Shown in pieces: positions 8,569 to 16,654 of a DNA stretch of 64,000 bases (position 1 is its first letter; the number at the start of each line of letters is the position of its first letter). The notes beneath the pieces were generated by a model, which was not told where the DNA came from, ran no database searches, and saw only the letters and a list, made by a program, of their open reading frames with translations. This stretch comes from a virus. The position numbers were made by a program, and so were the translations under genes. The stretch spans positions 124,001-188,000 of IMG/VR virus record IMGVR_UViG_3300009509_000001. One strand, written 5' to 3'.

Positions 8569-8982
8569 CTAACTCTCTATCGGCCGGTCCTTCGTCTCGC
8601 TGACGCACAAGGTTCCACACTCCTTGCATTTGTAAGCGGCCTCGTTGTTGATGCCGAGATCGTCGTCGTCGAGATTCTCAACGTGCTCGAACAGGTTGGC
8701 CTTGTGCCGAGCCAGATCGCCGTCCATCTCCTCGAGGTTCTCGCAGTCCGGGTTCGGGCAGGTGATCCACCGCTCGTACTTGGTCTCAAGCTCCTCGGTC
8801 TCCTCGATGACTTCGACGTCGGTGTAGGCGGACTGAACGTCGATAACCTTCCTGCTGGTGAAGTCGATGTCGCCGACCATGCCGAGCGCCTTCTGATGGA
8901 TAAGCTCCAGATCATTGGCTTCGACTTCGACGACGGCTTCGCGGACCTCGGTACGCTGGAACGTGACTTTTGCCTTAATCAT
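8569..8982 (-). CDS. Hypothetical protein with zinc-binding cysteines
   Basis: A 137-residue acidic protein starting MIKAKVTFQR. The ATG at 8982 overlaps the upstream stop, with GAGGTG upstream. Two cysteine clusters (CPNPDCENL and CKECGTLC) could bind zinc. Function unknown. Confidence 0.6.
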   Translation of the reverse strand: MIKAKVTFQRTEVREAVVEVEANDLELIHQKALGMVGDIDFTSRKVIDVQSAYTDVEVIEETEELETKYERWITCPNPDCENLEEMDGDLARHKANLFEHVENLDDDDLGINNEAAYKCKECGTLCVSETKDRPIES

Positions 8983-9400
8983 CGCCGCGCACCTCACGGA
9001 GCGTCATCTCGATGTTGGCCGTGGACTTGATCTCCTGATCACGCGCCTCGTCCCTGGTCCGTCGTACGGCCTGGTGCTCGAACGCCATGCTGCGGACGAC
9101 GTTCTCGTACTGTTCGCCGGTGATCCGGCGGTAGTCCAGCTCCGTGGTGAGTTCGCTCATGACGATGCGCTCGCCATGCTCGACCACGTCGAACGGGTGG
9201 GTGTTTAGCTCCCAGACGTGGCACTCGGCCACGGGAGGTTCGACACTGGTGTCCAGCCGCTCGACGTTCACCACGCGGTCGCGCCGCGCGAAGTACATCG
9301 GGCCTGCCTTGGTCTTCTCCTCGAGCTCGTTGACGATGTCGTAGAGCTCGTCGCTGAGATCACTCAGCCGTTCATAGGTCGTCTTGGGATGCTTAGGCAT
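8975..9400 (-). CDS. Hypothetical protein
   Basis: A 141-residue charged protein with alternating helical segments and a beta-like centre. No recognisable motif. It overlaps both neighbours. Confidence 0.6.
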   Translation of the reverse strand: MPKHPKTTYERLSDLSDELYDIVNELEEKTKAGPMYFARRDRVVNVERLDTSVEPPVAECHVWELNTHPFDVVEHGERIVMSELTTELDYRRITGEQYENVVRSMAFEHQAVRRTRDEARDQEIKSTANIEMTLREVRGDD

Positions 9401-9611
9401 CTTCGTAGTCCTCCTCGTAGTCGTCGTTTATCTGTATGCGGGCCTCGAGACAGATCTCTCCGTCGAGTGCCGCAACGCACACGTCCTTCAGCGGGACGTC
9501 GTTCTTCTTGGCGATCTCCTTCACCCTGTCCACGAATGCGGGGAACGGTAGGAGGTTGTCGACCACATCGAGGGTCTCGTAGTCGTAGTCTTCAGGGTCT
9601 TTTTTACCCAT
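9393..9611 (-). CDS. Small acidic hypothetical protein
   Basis: A 72-residue acidic protein starting MGKKDPEDYD. The start at 9611 follows CTGGAGAACCACG. The acidic C-terminal run (DDYEEDYEDA) is typical of phage nucleic-acid mimics or decoys, but that is only a resemblance. Confidence 0.58.
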   Translation of the reverse strand: MGKKDPEDYDYETLDVVDNLLPFPAFVDRVKEIAKKNDVPLKDVCVAALDGEICLEARIQINDDYEEDYEDA

Positions 9612-9933
9612 CGTGGTTCTCCAGTTCTGGGACTTCGAATCCGGCTGCGAACAGGTCCTGGTCAATGACCGCCTGCAGCTTGTCGAATATCCGTTGATGT
9701 TCGTGAGGGTCAAAACGCTTGATCCTCGTGTAGTCGCCGTGCCCGGTCGGGCACAGCTCGTTGAGCGCGCGGTCCACCAGGAACCTGACGGTCTGCGGCT
9801 CGTAGTTGCAGAAGCGGTCGAGCTCACCCGAGTCGAACGCCTCCACGACGACGCTGCAGGTGCTCCACAGCACTTCCTTGCGCAGGAAGTCCCACGCCTC
9901 CTGGGTCAGCGGGTCGTTGAGTTTGAATTTCAC
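9604..9933 (-). CDS. Hypothetical protein
   Basis: A 109-residue protein. Its last codons (LEN) encode the CTGGAGAAC ribosome site of the downstream gene. No family recognised. Confidence 0.6.
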   Translation of the reverse strand: MKFKLNDPLTQEAWDFLRKEVLWSTCSVVVEAFDSGELDRFCNYEPQTVRFLVDRALNELCPTGHGDYTRIKRFDPHEHQRIFDKLQAVIDQDLFAAGFEVPELENHDG

Positions 9934-10322
9934 CGTTTCTTCCTTTTCGGGGTTTTGATGTCAGTGAAGTCTTCGAGACCTCCCAGACAGGTTATCGTCA
10001 GGCAGTGGTCCGGTGAGATGTCGAGACACTCCTTGACGTGGTTGTGCATGTCGTCGCCGTCGAAGTCGGTCAGATCGCCGCGGCTCTGGAAGAACTTGCG
10101 GTACACGTCGGGCGGATGCCCGTCGACGAAGTGCGTGTCGGTGTGGACTTCCACCATGAAGATCTTGACGTAGGGTTTGAACTTCTCGATCTTCTCGAAC
10201 AGCAGGCAGTGCTCGCAGCTGACCCAGGTGTCGTCCTCCTTCAGCCCGTGTTCGCCGATGGCGTCGGTCCGAAGGATGTGGGGTCCGTCGGAGCCGCAGC
10301 GGGGGCAGACGAAGTCAGGCAT
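9930..10322 (-). CDS. Zinc-ribbon hypothetical protein
   Basis: A 130-residue protein opening with CPRC and then CEHC about 30 residues later, a compact zinc ribbon. It ends in a lysine/arginine cluster (KTPKRKKR). Binding to nucleic acid is plausible but not shown. Confidence 0.6.
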   Translation of the reverse strand: MPDFVCPRCGSDGPHILRTDAIGEHGLKEDDTWVSCEHCLLFEKIEKFKPYVKIFMVEVHTDTHFVDGHPPDVYRKFFQSRGDLTDFDGDDMHNHVKECLDISPDHCLTITCLGGLEDFTDIKTPKRKKR

Positions 10323-10560
10323 TGGCAGCCTGCTTCTTTGCCAGCAGTTCGTCGCGGCGCTGTTCGCAGAGCTTGATCAGCTCGTCGTGTTTGTTGTTGC
10401 CCTTGACGCCGAAGCGCTTCTTGGCCTGGGAGTAGGCGGATTGGCCTCTTCCCTTGAGCCCGACCTTCTCCATTTTGAGCCGGGATTTCAGCTGGCAGAC
10501 CGTGAAGTACTCGGCCTGGTCGGGATCGGTCATGTCGATACAGATGGCTTCTTCGCTCAT
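10315..10560 (-). CDS. Small basic hypothetical protein
   Basis: An 81-residue protein starting MSEEAICIDM. The central segment is basic (KSRLKMEKVGLKGRGQS), resembling a SAP-type or helix-turn-helix DNA-contact helix. The ATG at 10560 overlaps the upstream stop. Function unknown. Confidence 0.58.
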   Translation of the reverse strand: MSEEAICIDMTDPDQAEYFTVCQLKSRLKMEKVGLKGRGQSAYSQAKKRFGVKGNNKHDELIKLCEQRRDELLAKKQAANA

Positions 10561-11135
10561 CGGTTCTTCTCCTTTGCGTTGACGACCTCCATGAGGTCGG
10601 TGTTCAGTTTGACGGCGGTCCCGAGCGCCTCGCGGATCTTCGCGGCGGCGGCCTGGGCGTCGTATTCCTTGTTGCGCGCGGCGCCGAGATCCTCGGCCCA
10701 CACGGCTTCGAGTTCCTGGAACAGCGTGTCGACGTCCCTGTCGGCGTGTTCCTCGAATTCCTCCTCCACGGCGCCGCAGTACGATTCCAGCACCGCCTGG
10801 TGATGGGCGTCGATGACGACGAAGACCTGGTCGAGCCGTTCGCAGACGGTCTTGGTGACCCGGCGTGCGCCGATGATGGCGTCGTGCCGGATTCCGAGAA
10901 CCTTCTCGATGGCGTTGAGCTTCTGGGGGATGAACGCATGCTGGTCGTGGATTATGACGAGGTGCTGCAGCTGGTCGCGGATGGCCTGTTCGCGCTCCGC
11001 CGGCGGGAGCCTGGTGTCCTCCACGAGACTAAGGATATTCTTCGCGTGTTGGTAGCGCCCGGCCTTCAGCTTCATCAGATCGTAATGCTGCTTTCTGACG
11101 GTCACCGTTTCTTTGGGGTTTGGTTTTTTCGGCAT
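10557..11135 (-). CDS. Hypothetical helical protein
   Basis: A 192-residue, predominantly helical protein with an N-terminal basic segment. The start follows CTGGAGAACAGGCAC. The 121-base gap upstream contains a GGCCCG/CGGGCC inverted repeat and no gene. No family recognised. Confidence 0.6.
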   Translation of the reverse strand: MPKKPNPKETVTVRKQHYDLMKLKAGRYQHAKNILSLVEDTRLPPAEREQAIRDQLQHLVIIHDQHAFIPQKLNAIEKVLGIRHDAIIGARRVTKTVCERLDQVFVVIDAHHQAVLESYCGAVEEEFEEHADRDVDTLFQELEAVWAEDLGAARNKEYDAQAAAAKIREALGTAVKLNTDLMEVVNAKEKNR

Positions 11136-11256
11136 GTGCCTGTTCTCCAGTTTGGCCCGGATTTCGACGCACAGGCCCGATTCCCGGGCCGTACAACGCG
11201 ATTCCGGGGATTTGCGGGTTTGTGTATGGGTGGGGGATTTCGGCGCTTAAAACGCC

Positions 11257-11949
11257 TTAAAACGAGTTTCGGAGTTCCGGGCGCCTTTCGGCCGCCTCGT
11301 CGTACTTGCGTAGCACGTATTCCGACGCGTCGTTCATCATGGCGGTCATCTTCTTGGTGCCGTTGCTGCGGCCGATGTCCGCCAGGAAGCTGCGTTTGCA
11401 CGCCAGGACCGGAACGCGGATGGACTCGTGGTATCCGGGCTCCAGCTGCGAAAGCATGCCCTGCACGTAGAGCAGGATCATGGTGATCCGCACGTGCCGG
11501 GCCTTTGTAGGTATCTTCTCATCCAGTCTCTTCTCGAACTGCGCCCACTGCCAGCTCACGTTGTCTATGAAGCGGCTGCGCTTGTACGGGTCCTGCACGA
11601 ACCCGACGTCCCTGACGATCTCCATCATGGGCGCCAGCAGGCCGAGGCCGTTGACGTGGCGCATGTAGTCGTTGACCACGAACTTCGGGTGGAACGGGTC
11701 CCACCGGACGTCAAGGCGTTCCCACATCATGGTCTGCAGGCGGATGGCGAAGTCCACGACACCATAGCGGTACCGCTTGACCATGTCCTCCCCGCTCCTG
11801 ACGTTGATGCGGTTGGCCGCGTCCTTTGCGGCAAGCTTCTGACCGGTGTAGGCCAGGGTGAACAGCTCATCAGAGCGCATGTTCAGAAGATCAGCGGGGG
11901 TAATCCCGGGTTTTTGCATAGTCCGATTATCCTGTACGTAGGCAGACAT
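11257..11949 (-). CDS. Hypothetical protein
   Basis: A 230-residue protein rich in Met, Arg and Trp with long helices. The first of its two ATGs is used here; a second at residue 11 (MQKPG) is equally possible. It is the first gene leftward of a non-coding gap. Function unknown. Confidence 0.6.
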   Translation of the reverse strand: MSAYVQDNRTMQKPGITPADLLNMRSDELFTLAYTGQKLAAKDAANRINVRSGEDMVKRYRYGVVDFAIRLQTMMWERLDVRWDPFHPKFVVNDYMRHVNGLGLLAPMMEIVRDVGFVQDPYKRSRFIDNVSWQWAQFEKRLDEKIPTKARHVRITMILLYVQGMLSQLEPGYHESIRVPVLACKRSFLADIGRSNGTKKMTAMMNDASEYVLRKYDEAAERRPELRNSF

Positions 11950-12318
11950 ACGACCTGCCGTTAAACATCATCAAGGTTCATGCCCCGGCATATCCGGTAC
12001 CGGAGCGGATCATCATGCTCATACAGTGCGATGTACCGCGGACGATGTCAAACAAGGCGTTTGAAAAACGACGAAGTTTGATGCGTCCGACGGGACTTAT
12101 CACAGTCTCCTGCAATGGCAGGATCAGAGCGGCTGAAAGCTGCTCATCATGCCATTAAGGAGTATACTCTACGAACGGAGTGAGTAGATAGGTAATAGCG
12201 AGCGAGCGCCCGCGACGCGCATTATGCGAGCGAGCACCTGCGCACGCGTAAGCGCGCTCGCGGCCTCACCATGAAATTGAAAAACCGCGCCCCGGCGGAC
12301 CGGAACGCGGCGAGTTTG
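11950..12318. other. Non-coding stretch with hairpins and GCGAGCGAGC repeats
   Basis: About 370 bases without a credible gene. It holds TCCTGC-AATG-GCAGGA (12108-12123), an 8-bp stem with a 3-nt loop, GAGCGGCT-GAA-AGCTGCTC (12127-12145, containing a G-T pair), an ACTC/GAGT hairpin near 12170, and two copies of GCGAGCGAGC within about 12199-12236. It may hold a small structured RNA or control region. It resembles, but does not match, the large array at 17.8-21.6 kb. Confidence 0.45.
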
Positions 12319-12624
12319 TCACTTCCACGACGGTATCAACGGCAGCGCCAGGAGACATATCGGGTACGATAATATGAATCCAAGCGGGTTCTGCCACAGG
12401 AGCACGACGGCGATGACCCCGAAGACGAGATCGAATCCGTCGGCGTTCTGCATCGTGAGCTTCTTGCATCCGAACATGAAAGTGTGCGCATACACGAAGG
12501 CGATGGTCAACAGACAGAGGATCGGTTGACCCCTGTAAAGTGCCGTGAAGTGGAAAAGACCGAGCATGACGACGGCGAACAATCGCAGTTCGTCTAACGC
12601 ACGGCCCTTGTTTGAAGTAAGCAT
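12319..12624 (-). CDS. Small membrane protein
   Basis: A 101-residue protein with three or four hydrophobic segments (about residues 14-30, 34-48, 60-75 and 80-97), so an integral inner-membrane protein. The ATG at 12624 (MLTSNKG) follows AAAGGG and is preferred to an upstream TTG. Holin or superinfection-exclusion roles are possible but unsupported. Confidence 0.6.
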   Translation of the reverse strand: MLTSNKGRALDELRLFAVVMLGLFHFTALYRGQPILCLLTIAFVYAHTFMFGCKKLTMQNADGFDLVFGVIAVVLLWQNPLGFILSYPICLLALPLIPSWK

Positions 12625-12659
12625 GAGACTGCCCTTTACATTGGACAGCAGCAAAGCTC

Positions 12660-12845
12660 TTACTGTTCTTCAGTTCGGGCTCTGTCCAGTACGCGGTCGT
12701 CCGGTCGGATGTCCAGGGGCGTCGGCAGCGGACGGGAATGGGACTTCAGCGTGTGAGTGCCGAACTCCTTCTTCTTGTTGTTCGCGGTCGACTCCGTGTG
12801 ATCCAGCCGTTGGCGGCGAAGGAAATATCTGCTGTTCTGGGACAT
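12660..12845 (-). CDS. Small basic hypothetical protein
   Basis: A 61-residue, arginine-rich protein (MSQNSRYFLRRQRL). Third codon positions are strongly G or C, like the genuine genes here, so this frame is preferred for this stretch. It may be the 3' part of the gene starting at 13008 if a frameshift joins them. Confidence 0.45.
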   Translation of the reverse strand: MSQNSRYFLRRQRLDHTESTANNKKKEFGTHTLKSHSRPLPTPLDIRPDDRVLDRARTEEQ

Positions 12846-13008
12846 GTTTGCTCAGGCTTTTTACAGCTTCGGCCTTGTGGCCTCGGCTCATTACTCTTCT
12901 GTACGAAACGGGAGTGCCCGCATGCTCCTTCCGGGGCAGCGAGTCCTTAGCAATAAGATACACCCTGAGCGGGGTTCTCGCAAGCGGTCCGGCCGGATCG
13001 TACTGCAT
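12670..13008 (-). CDS. Hypothetical protein, possibly frameshifted
   Basis: A 112-codon frame with a good ribosome site (GGGAG, eight bases before the ATG). Its first half has gene-like codon use. Its second half has A/T-ended codons, and the coding signal there moves to the frame of the 61-residue protein at 12660-12845. So either two overlapping genes, a natural or programmed frameshift near 12845, or a sequencing error. Confidence 0.35.
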   Translation of the reverse strand: MQYDPAGPLARTPLRVYLIAKDSLPRKEHAGTPVSYRRVMSRGHKAEAVKSLSKHVPEQQIFPSPPTAGSHGVDREQQEEGVRHSHAEVPFPSAADAPGHPTGRPRTGQSPN

Positions 13009-13029
13009 ACCGGCACTCCCAATGCTTTT

Positions 13030-13788
13030 CTAGTCGGAGCGTCTGGACTTGGACGAGTAGCCACTTTTGATTCCCTGATTCTTCATGAGCTTCAGGGCCT
13101 CGGCGGCCTTTCCCCCCTTCGGCTGCACACCGTGCAGTAGCAGACAGAAACTGTGGTTGCCGGCCATCGCATGATCGTCGTCATGGTCAATGGGCCAACC
13201 GAGTTCCTCCGCTTCGTCGGGGTGATAGACGACGCGCGCTTCATGCAGCTCGTGCTTGTCTATCAGTACGTCGTACATACCGCCTCTCGACGGCGTCAGT
13301 CGCATGTTCTCCGGCAGATCATTACGGAACTGAACATAATACGACAGCGCTTTGGTGTACCCGTAGAAAAGAACGTCGGGGTACAGCGCTGCCACATCCA
13401 TCCACGCCTGAAAGTACTCAGCGGAGAGATAATCCCCTCCCGTGGTATGGATTCGTACGTATCGGGCCTCCGCCGGAATGCTCCGGTCGATGAGGTTCCC
13501 GAGTGCTTCTCGGTCGTGGAGTCCGGTCTCCTTGATCAGGTCGAAGTTCGCCTGGCTGCGTTTCAGCAGGTTCGGGCTTCTGACTTCGCTGCTGGCGCCG
13601 AAGCACCTGAACTCAGTCTTTGGCCCGTCGACGATGTGCATTCGACCGTCAACTATGTCGACTCGGGATCTGCACTGTTTGGCCCACCGGCAGGCGTGAC
13701 CCGCCGGCATGCTGAACGTGTACAGATGGTTCCACCGGCTCAGCTTTGAATTGCCGCGGCCGCTACCGAATAGCAGTTTTGCCGACAT
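13030..13788 (-). CDS. GP88-family phage protein
   Basis: A 252-residue protein matching my knowledge of the mycobacteriophage gene-product-88 family. It has an FSMPAGHACRWAKQC start, a DGR...DGP...FRCFGASSE block, a YVRIHTTGGDYLS segment and FYGYTKALSYY. The conserved Cys residues and the H..GD and YTK motifs are present. The biochemical role of the family is unknown to me. The ATG at 13788 has GGGAG upstream; a GTG at 13800 abuts that site. Confidence 0.75.
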   Translation of the reverse strand: MSAKLLFGSGRGNSKLSRWNHLYTFSMPAGHACRWAKQCRSRVDIVDGRMHIVDGPKTEFRCFGASSEVRSPNLLKRSQANFDLIKETGLHDREALGNLIDRSIPAEARYVRIHTTGGDYLSAEYFQAWMDVAALYPDVLFYGYTKALSYYVQFRNDLPENMRLTPSRGGMYDVLIDKHELHEARVVYHPDEAEELGWPIDHDDDHAMAGNHSFCLLLHGVQPKGGKAAEALKLMKNQGIKSGYSSKSRRSD

Positions 13789-13845
13789 TTCAGACGGCAC
13801 TCCCTGGTGGGTTCATGTTTTCGGTGTCCTCCTGTTGTTTAGGGG

Positions 13846-14076
13846 TTATATGGTTGTCGGGATGTCCCAGCTCGCCACCAGATCGTCGGGGCTGTCTGCG
13901 CCCAACTGCACCAGGTCAAGCTCTGATACCCACTCACTGACCGCGCAGTCTTCCTGCTGGTAGTCCAGTGCGTCTCGTAGGGTTTCGTAATCGAACGGTG
14001 GGCAGACGGTCAGGATCTGACCGCTCTCGAGCTCCAGTTCGATAACGACTCCGTGGATGTCGTCGTCCATACCCAT
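13846..14076 (-). CDS. Small acidic hypothetical protein
   Basis: A 76-residue very acidic protein (MGMDDDIHGV...). The start codon overlaps the TAA of the upstream gene. No family recognised; small acidic phage proteins sometimes inhibit DNA-binding host factors, which is only an analogy. Confidence 0.55.
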   Translation of the reverse strand: MGMDDDIHGVVIELELESGQILTVCPPFDYETLRDALDYQQEDCAVSEWVSELDLVQLGADSPDDLVASWDIPTTI

Positions 14077-14498
14077 TAGGGATTGAACTTTTCGAAGTCG
14101 GCCATCGCCTTGACGGCGTCTTCGCTGTCCTTGAAATGCAGGTCGTCGACAATGCTCGTGACCTTGGTGAGGAGCGCGAGCTCCGCATCCGACATGCGTT
14201 TGGCGTTGGCGGCCTCGATGCTCTTTACGAGCGCGAAGTTCTTCTTCACCGGCGGCGTTTCGTTGAGAACGTTCAGCTCGAAGTGAGCGTAGTAGTTCTC
14301 GCCTTTGGATTCTTTTTCACACAGAGCCACGAACTTCGTGGGGTTCTCGCGAGCCCACTTGTACCCGATGGTCTTCGTGTCCTCCCTGGAATCTTCCGGG
14401 TCGGGAAGGTTGTTCTTGATGACTTCGAGCTTCGTCTTGCTCATTTCTTCGAGGCGTACCTGTACGCGTTTGATCTGTGACTGGGATACTTTCGCCAT
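14076..14498 (-). CDS. Hypothetical protein
   Basis: A 140-residue charged helical protein with lysine-rich first half (KRVQVRLEEMSKTKLEVIKNN). No motif recognised. The 26 bases upstream contain its ribosome site only. Confidence 0.6.
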   Translation of the reverse strand: MAKVSQSQIKRVQVRLEEMSKTKLEVIKNNLPDPEDSREDTKTIGYKWARENPTKFVALCEKESKGENYYAHFELNVLNETPPVKKNFALVKSIEAANAKRMSDAELALLTKVTSIVDDLHFKDSEDAVKAMADFEKFNP

Positions 14499-14524
14499 TG
14501 GCTTTTTCCTTTGTGTTTGATGGT

Positions 14525-14749
14525 TCAGTTGATGCAGACCGCGTTGGGCGTGGTGCCCGGCGGCAGCTTCGACAGGGCGGTGAAGCCGTCGGGTCCGAGG
14601 ACGCCGACGGCCGGCGAGTATACGACCTCGCCGAACCCGTTACCTTCGTCGTCTTCGGCCTGAATGACCTGCAGGTTTGGGGCGGCCGGATGACTTGCCA
14701 GGGCCTCCTGCAGTTCCTTGAGGTACCGATGGGCGAGCTTTTTCGCCAT
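14525..14749 (-). CDS. Small hypothetical protein
   Basis: A 74-residue protein starting MAKKLAHRYL with AGGAGAACG upstream. It overlaps the C-terminal 110 bases of the next gene in a different frame, which is long for this genome. Both frames look used. Function unknown. Confidence 0.5.
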   Translation of the reverse strand: MAKKLAHRYLKELQEALASHPAAPNLQVIQAEDDEGNGFGEVVYSPAVGVLGPDGFTALSKLPPGTTPNAVCIN

Positions 14750-15080
14750 AGTCTTCGTTCTCCTTTTTCTTCTTGGCCTCCTCGAGCTCCACGACTTCCT
14801 CCAGGTTCCGTATGAGCTTGTTCAGCCGGTTCGCGTAATGCTTGTCACCGCTGGTGACGAGCGGGTTCATGCTGACGCCGTCGACGATTCGCTTGAGCGC
14901 ATCGATCGCGTTGGCGATGGCGACCTTGTCGTCGCTCCGCAGATCGCGAAGTTCCTCGAGCCACTGGAGGAACCGCTCGGAGCCTTTTATGACTTCGGGC
15001 GGTTCCTTACCGGTGAGCTCCCGGAGCTCCGCCTGGATCGCTTCGATCGTTTCCGACAGAGTTTCGGGGAGTTTGTCCAT
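14640..15080 (-). CDS. Hypothetical helical protein with basic tail
   Basis: A 146-residue protein. The first 100 residues are amphipathic helices with a coiled-coil look; the tail is Pro/Gly/Arg-rich ending in RRRRR. The ATG at 15080 abuts the end of the DUF932-like gene. The tail lies inside the overlap with the next gene, so its exact end could be questioned. Function unknown. Confidence 0.55.
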   Translation of the reverse strand: MDKLPETLSETIEAIQAELRELTGKEPPEVIKGSERFLQWLEELRDLRSDDKVAIANAIDALKRIVDGVSMNPLVTSGDKHYANRLNKLIRNLEEVVELEEAKKKKENEDYGEKARPSVPQGTAGGPGKSSGRPKPAGHSGRRRRR

Positions 15081-15880
15081 TAGAAGAGCATTGCCTCCTG
15101 GGGACGGGCGGCCATGCAGTTCTCCATGATGAACTGGCTGGCCTTGCTCACGATGTCGATGTGGCGGGGCGCCTGACATTTCTGAGCGACGTGGGTGAAA
15201 TCCCCATACAGCTTGAACGCCGTGTTCTTGGGGAAGTCGTCGTACGAGAAGACCGGGTTCTTCCACTCGTCGTAGATGTCGCGCATCCTGGCGGCCGGGA
15301 TGATGCCGGCGGCATCGGCCTCCATGATGATGTACCGCGCCATGTCGTCGCTGCAGTCCGTGGCGCGCATGTCTTCGATGAACTTCACCTGGTTGGCGCA
15401 GTCCTCGATGAACGCCTTCATGGCGACTTCGGTAGCCCAGGTGCGGACGTCGAACAGCGCCGTGTGCTTGTGGCCCGCGAGTTCCTGGCCGCTCATGCAG
15501 CCATTGGTGCAGACCATGAGCTCGGTGCCGGCGTTGATCTTGGCCTTGGCGCTCATGTCGTTGGCGTGCCGCAGGAAGAGCTCGTACTGAGCGTCGACAC
15601 CGCCGGGCATCGCCGGAAGCATGTCGCCCTTGACCTTGAACCCGCCGACGAGCAGGTGCTCGTTGCCGTTGAGCGCGAAGGATGCGTCGACGATCTCCAG
15701 ACCGGTTTCGAGGATCGCGTCGTGGATCGTGCCGACGAATTCGGCGTGAGCGATCGGTTTCCACTGGTGGTTCTTCGCCGTGTCGTTCTTTACGACGTCC
15801 TCGCGGCTCGGAACGGTGATGCAGGCTTTGGTGTTCATGACCTGGTCGAAGGTCATCTTGTTTTCGCCCATAATACGCAT
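15080..15880 (-). CDS. DUF932-like protein
   Basis: A 266-residue protein with the layout I associate with DUF932 (phage and plasmid proteins of unknown function). It has a PIAHAEFVGTIHDAILETGLEI region, then a G.FKV strand, and the signature MVCTNGCMSGQELAGHKHT, which matches the conserved C-N-x-x-S-G...KHT core. It is the first gene of the leftward block below the divergent promoter at 15.9 kb. Confidence 0.7.
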   Translation of the reverse strand: MRIMGENKMTFDQVMNTKACITVPSREDVVKNDTAKNHQWKPIAHAEFVGTIHDAILETGLEIVDASFALNGNEHLLVGGFKVKGDMLPAMPGGVDAQYELFLRHANDMSAKAKINAGTELMVCTNGCMSGQELAGHKHTALFDVRTWATEVAMKAFIEDCANQVKFIEDMRATDCSDDMARYIIMEADAAGIIPAARMRDIYDEWKNPVFSYDDFPKNTAFKLYGDFTHVAQKCQAPRHIDIVSKASQFIMENCMAARPQEAMLF

Positions 15881-15920
15881 GATGGGTTACTCCTTTTGTT
15901 GTTGGATTTTGGTGACTGAC

Positions 15921-15949
15921 TTGAAAATTCGGCGGCACTGCCCTATAAT
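15921..15949 (+). promoter_or_regulatory. Sigma70-like promoter
   Basis: TTGAAA (15921-15926), a 17-base spacer, then TATAAT (15944-15949), close to the bacterial consensus. It points at the plus-strand gene starting at 15984. An inverted repeat just downstream (ATTCTC-TGTAT-GAGAAT) overlaps the probable start of transcription and could be an operator. Confidence 0.75.
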
Positions 15950-15983
15950 TCTCTGTATGAGAATATAATAAGGAGGCGCCCCC

Positions 15984-16247
15984 TTGAATAAGAATGACCC
16001 CGAACTAGGGAGACGGGCCTGCCTACGCTGCAACGAATGGTTCGACAGTGAATGGCCAGGCAACCGCATCTGCAAGAAATGCAGCAAGAAGAACGCGAAG
16101 TTGTCCACCGGTCTTCCCGTGTTCGACATCGACAACAGCGGCTACCCCTTGCCGCCAGACCCCGCCGCCGAGGACTTGCCACGCTTCGAGGAGCGAGGAA
16201 CGTCCAGCAGCATACAGAGCAAATCTTCCCACGCCGTCGAGTCATGA
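15984..16247 (+). CDS. Small zinc-finger protein on the opposite strand
   Basis: An 87-residue protein. CLRCNEWF and CKKC (residues about 13-32) form a four-cysteine finger like zinc-ribbon regulators. The TTG start has AGGAGG seven bases upstream and lies below a consensus promoter, which supports it. The C-terminal part overlaps the convergent gene at 16142-16609 by about 105 bases. It is probably an early-expressed regulator (inference). Confidence 0.68.
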   Translation: MNKNDPELGRRACLRCNEWFDSEWPGNRICKKCSKKNAKLSTGLPVFDIDNSGYPLPPDPAAEDLPRFEERGTSSSIQSKSSHAVES

Positions 16248-16609
16248 GCGCGGAGACGATCGTACAAGCGGTCCGCCACCTTCATCCAGTTGGTGCAGGC
16301 GGCCTGACCGTTTGCGGGGACTTTCAGTTTCACGGGCTTTCTGGGCTCGCGGAAGCGGAACTCGTAGCGCTTGCGCCGCACCGAGGTGCGGAGATCGCCC
16401 TTCTTGTCGGAAAAGACCTTCTTGTCGAAGCTGGGCTCGACCGTCAGTTGCATGAACATGGCGGCGTCGTCCTCCTTCGGTTTGACCTTCTCGAGCAGGA
16501 ATGCGACCGGACCCGCGTCGGTCCGTTGGAACAAAACGTAGTGGACGGTGGGCACAACGGGCAGTTGTCCGTCCAGGTTCTCCAGTTGCGTTTTGAGGCT
16601 TTGGTGCAT
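16142..16609 (-). CDS. Hypothetical protein
   Basis: A 155-residue basic protein with a charged beta/alpha middle (VRRKRYEFRFREPRKPVKLKV) and a Ser/Gly/Lys tail. It overlaps a convergent plus-strand gene. AAGGAG precedes the start. Function unknown. Confidence 0.58.
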   Translation of the reverse strand: MHQSLKTQLENLDGQLPVVPTVHYVLFQRTDAGPVAFLLEKVKPKEDDAAMFMQLTVEPSFDKKVFSDKKGDLRTSVRRKRYEFRFREPRKPVKLKVPANGQAACTNWMKVADRLYDRLRAHDSTAWEDLLCMLLDVPRSSKRGKSSAAGSGGKG

Positions 16610-16654
16610 GGGGGTACTCCTTGATTTTATGCTGAGTTCAGCTAGGTTATTACT

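Noticed and set aside
12545-13033. Plus-strand open frame of 162 codons.
   Set aside because: Opposite to better minus-strand frames, with no ribosome site and no gene-like composition.
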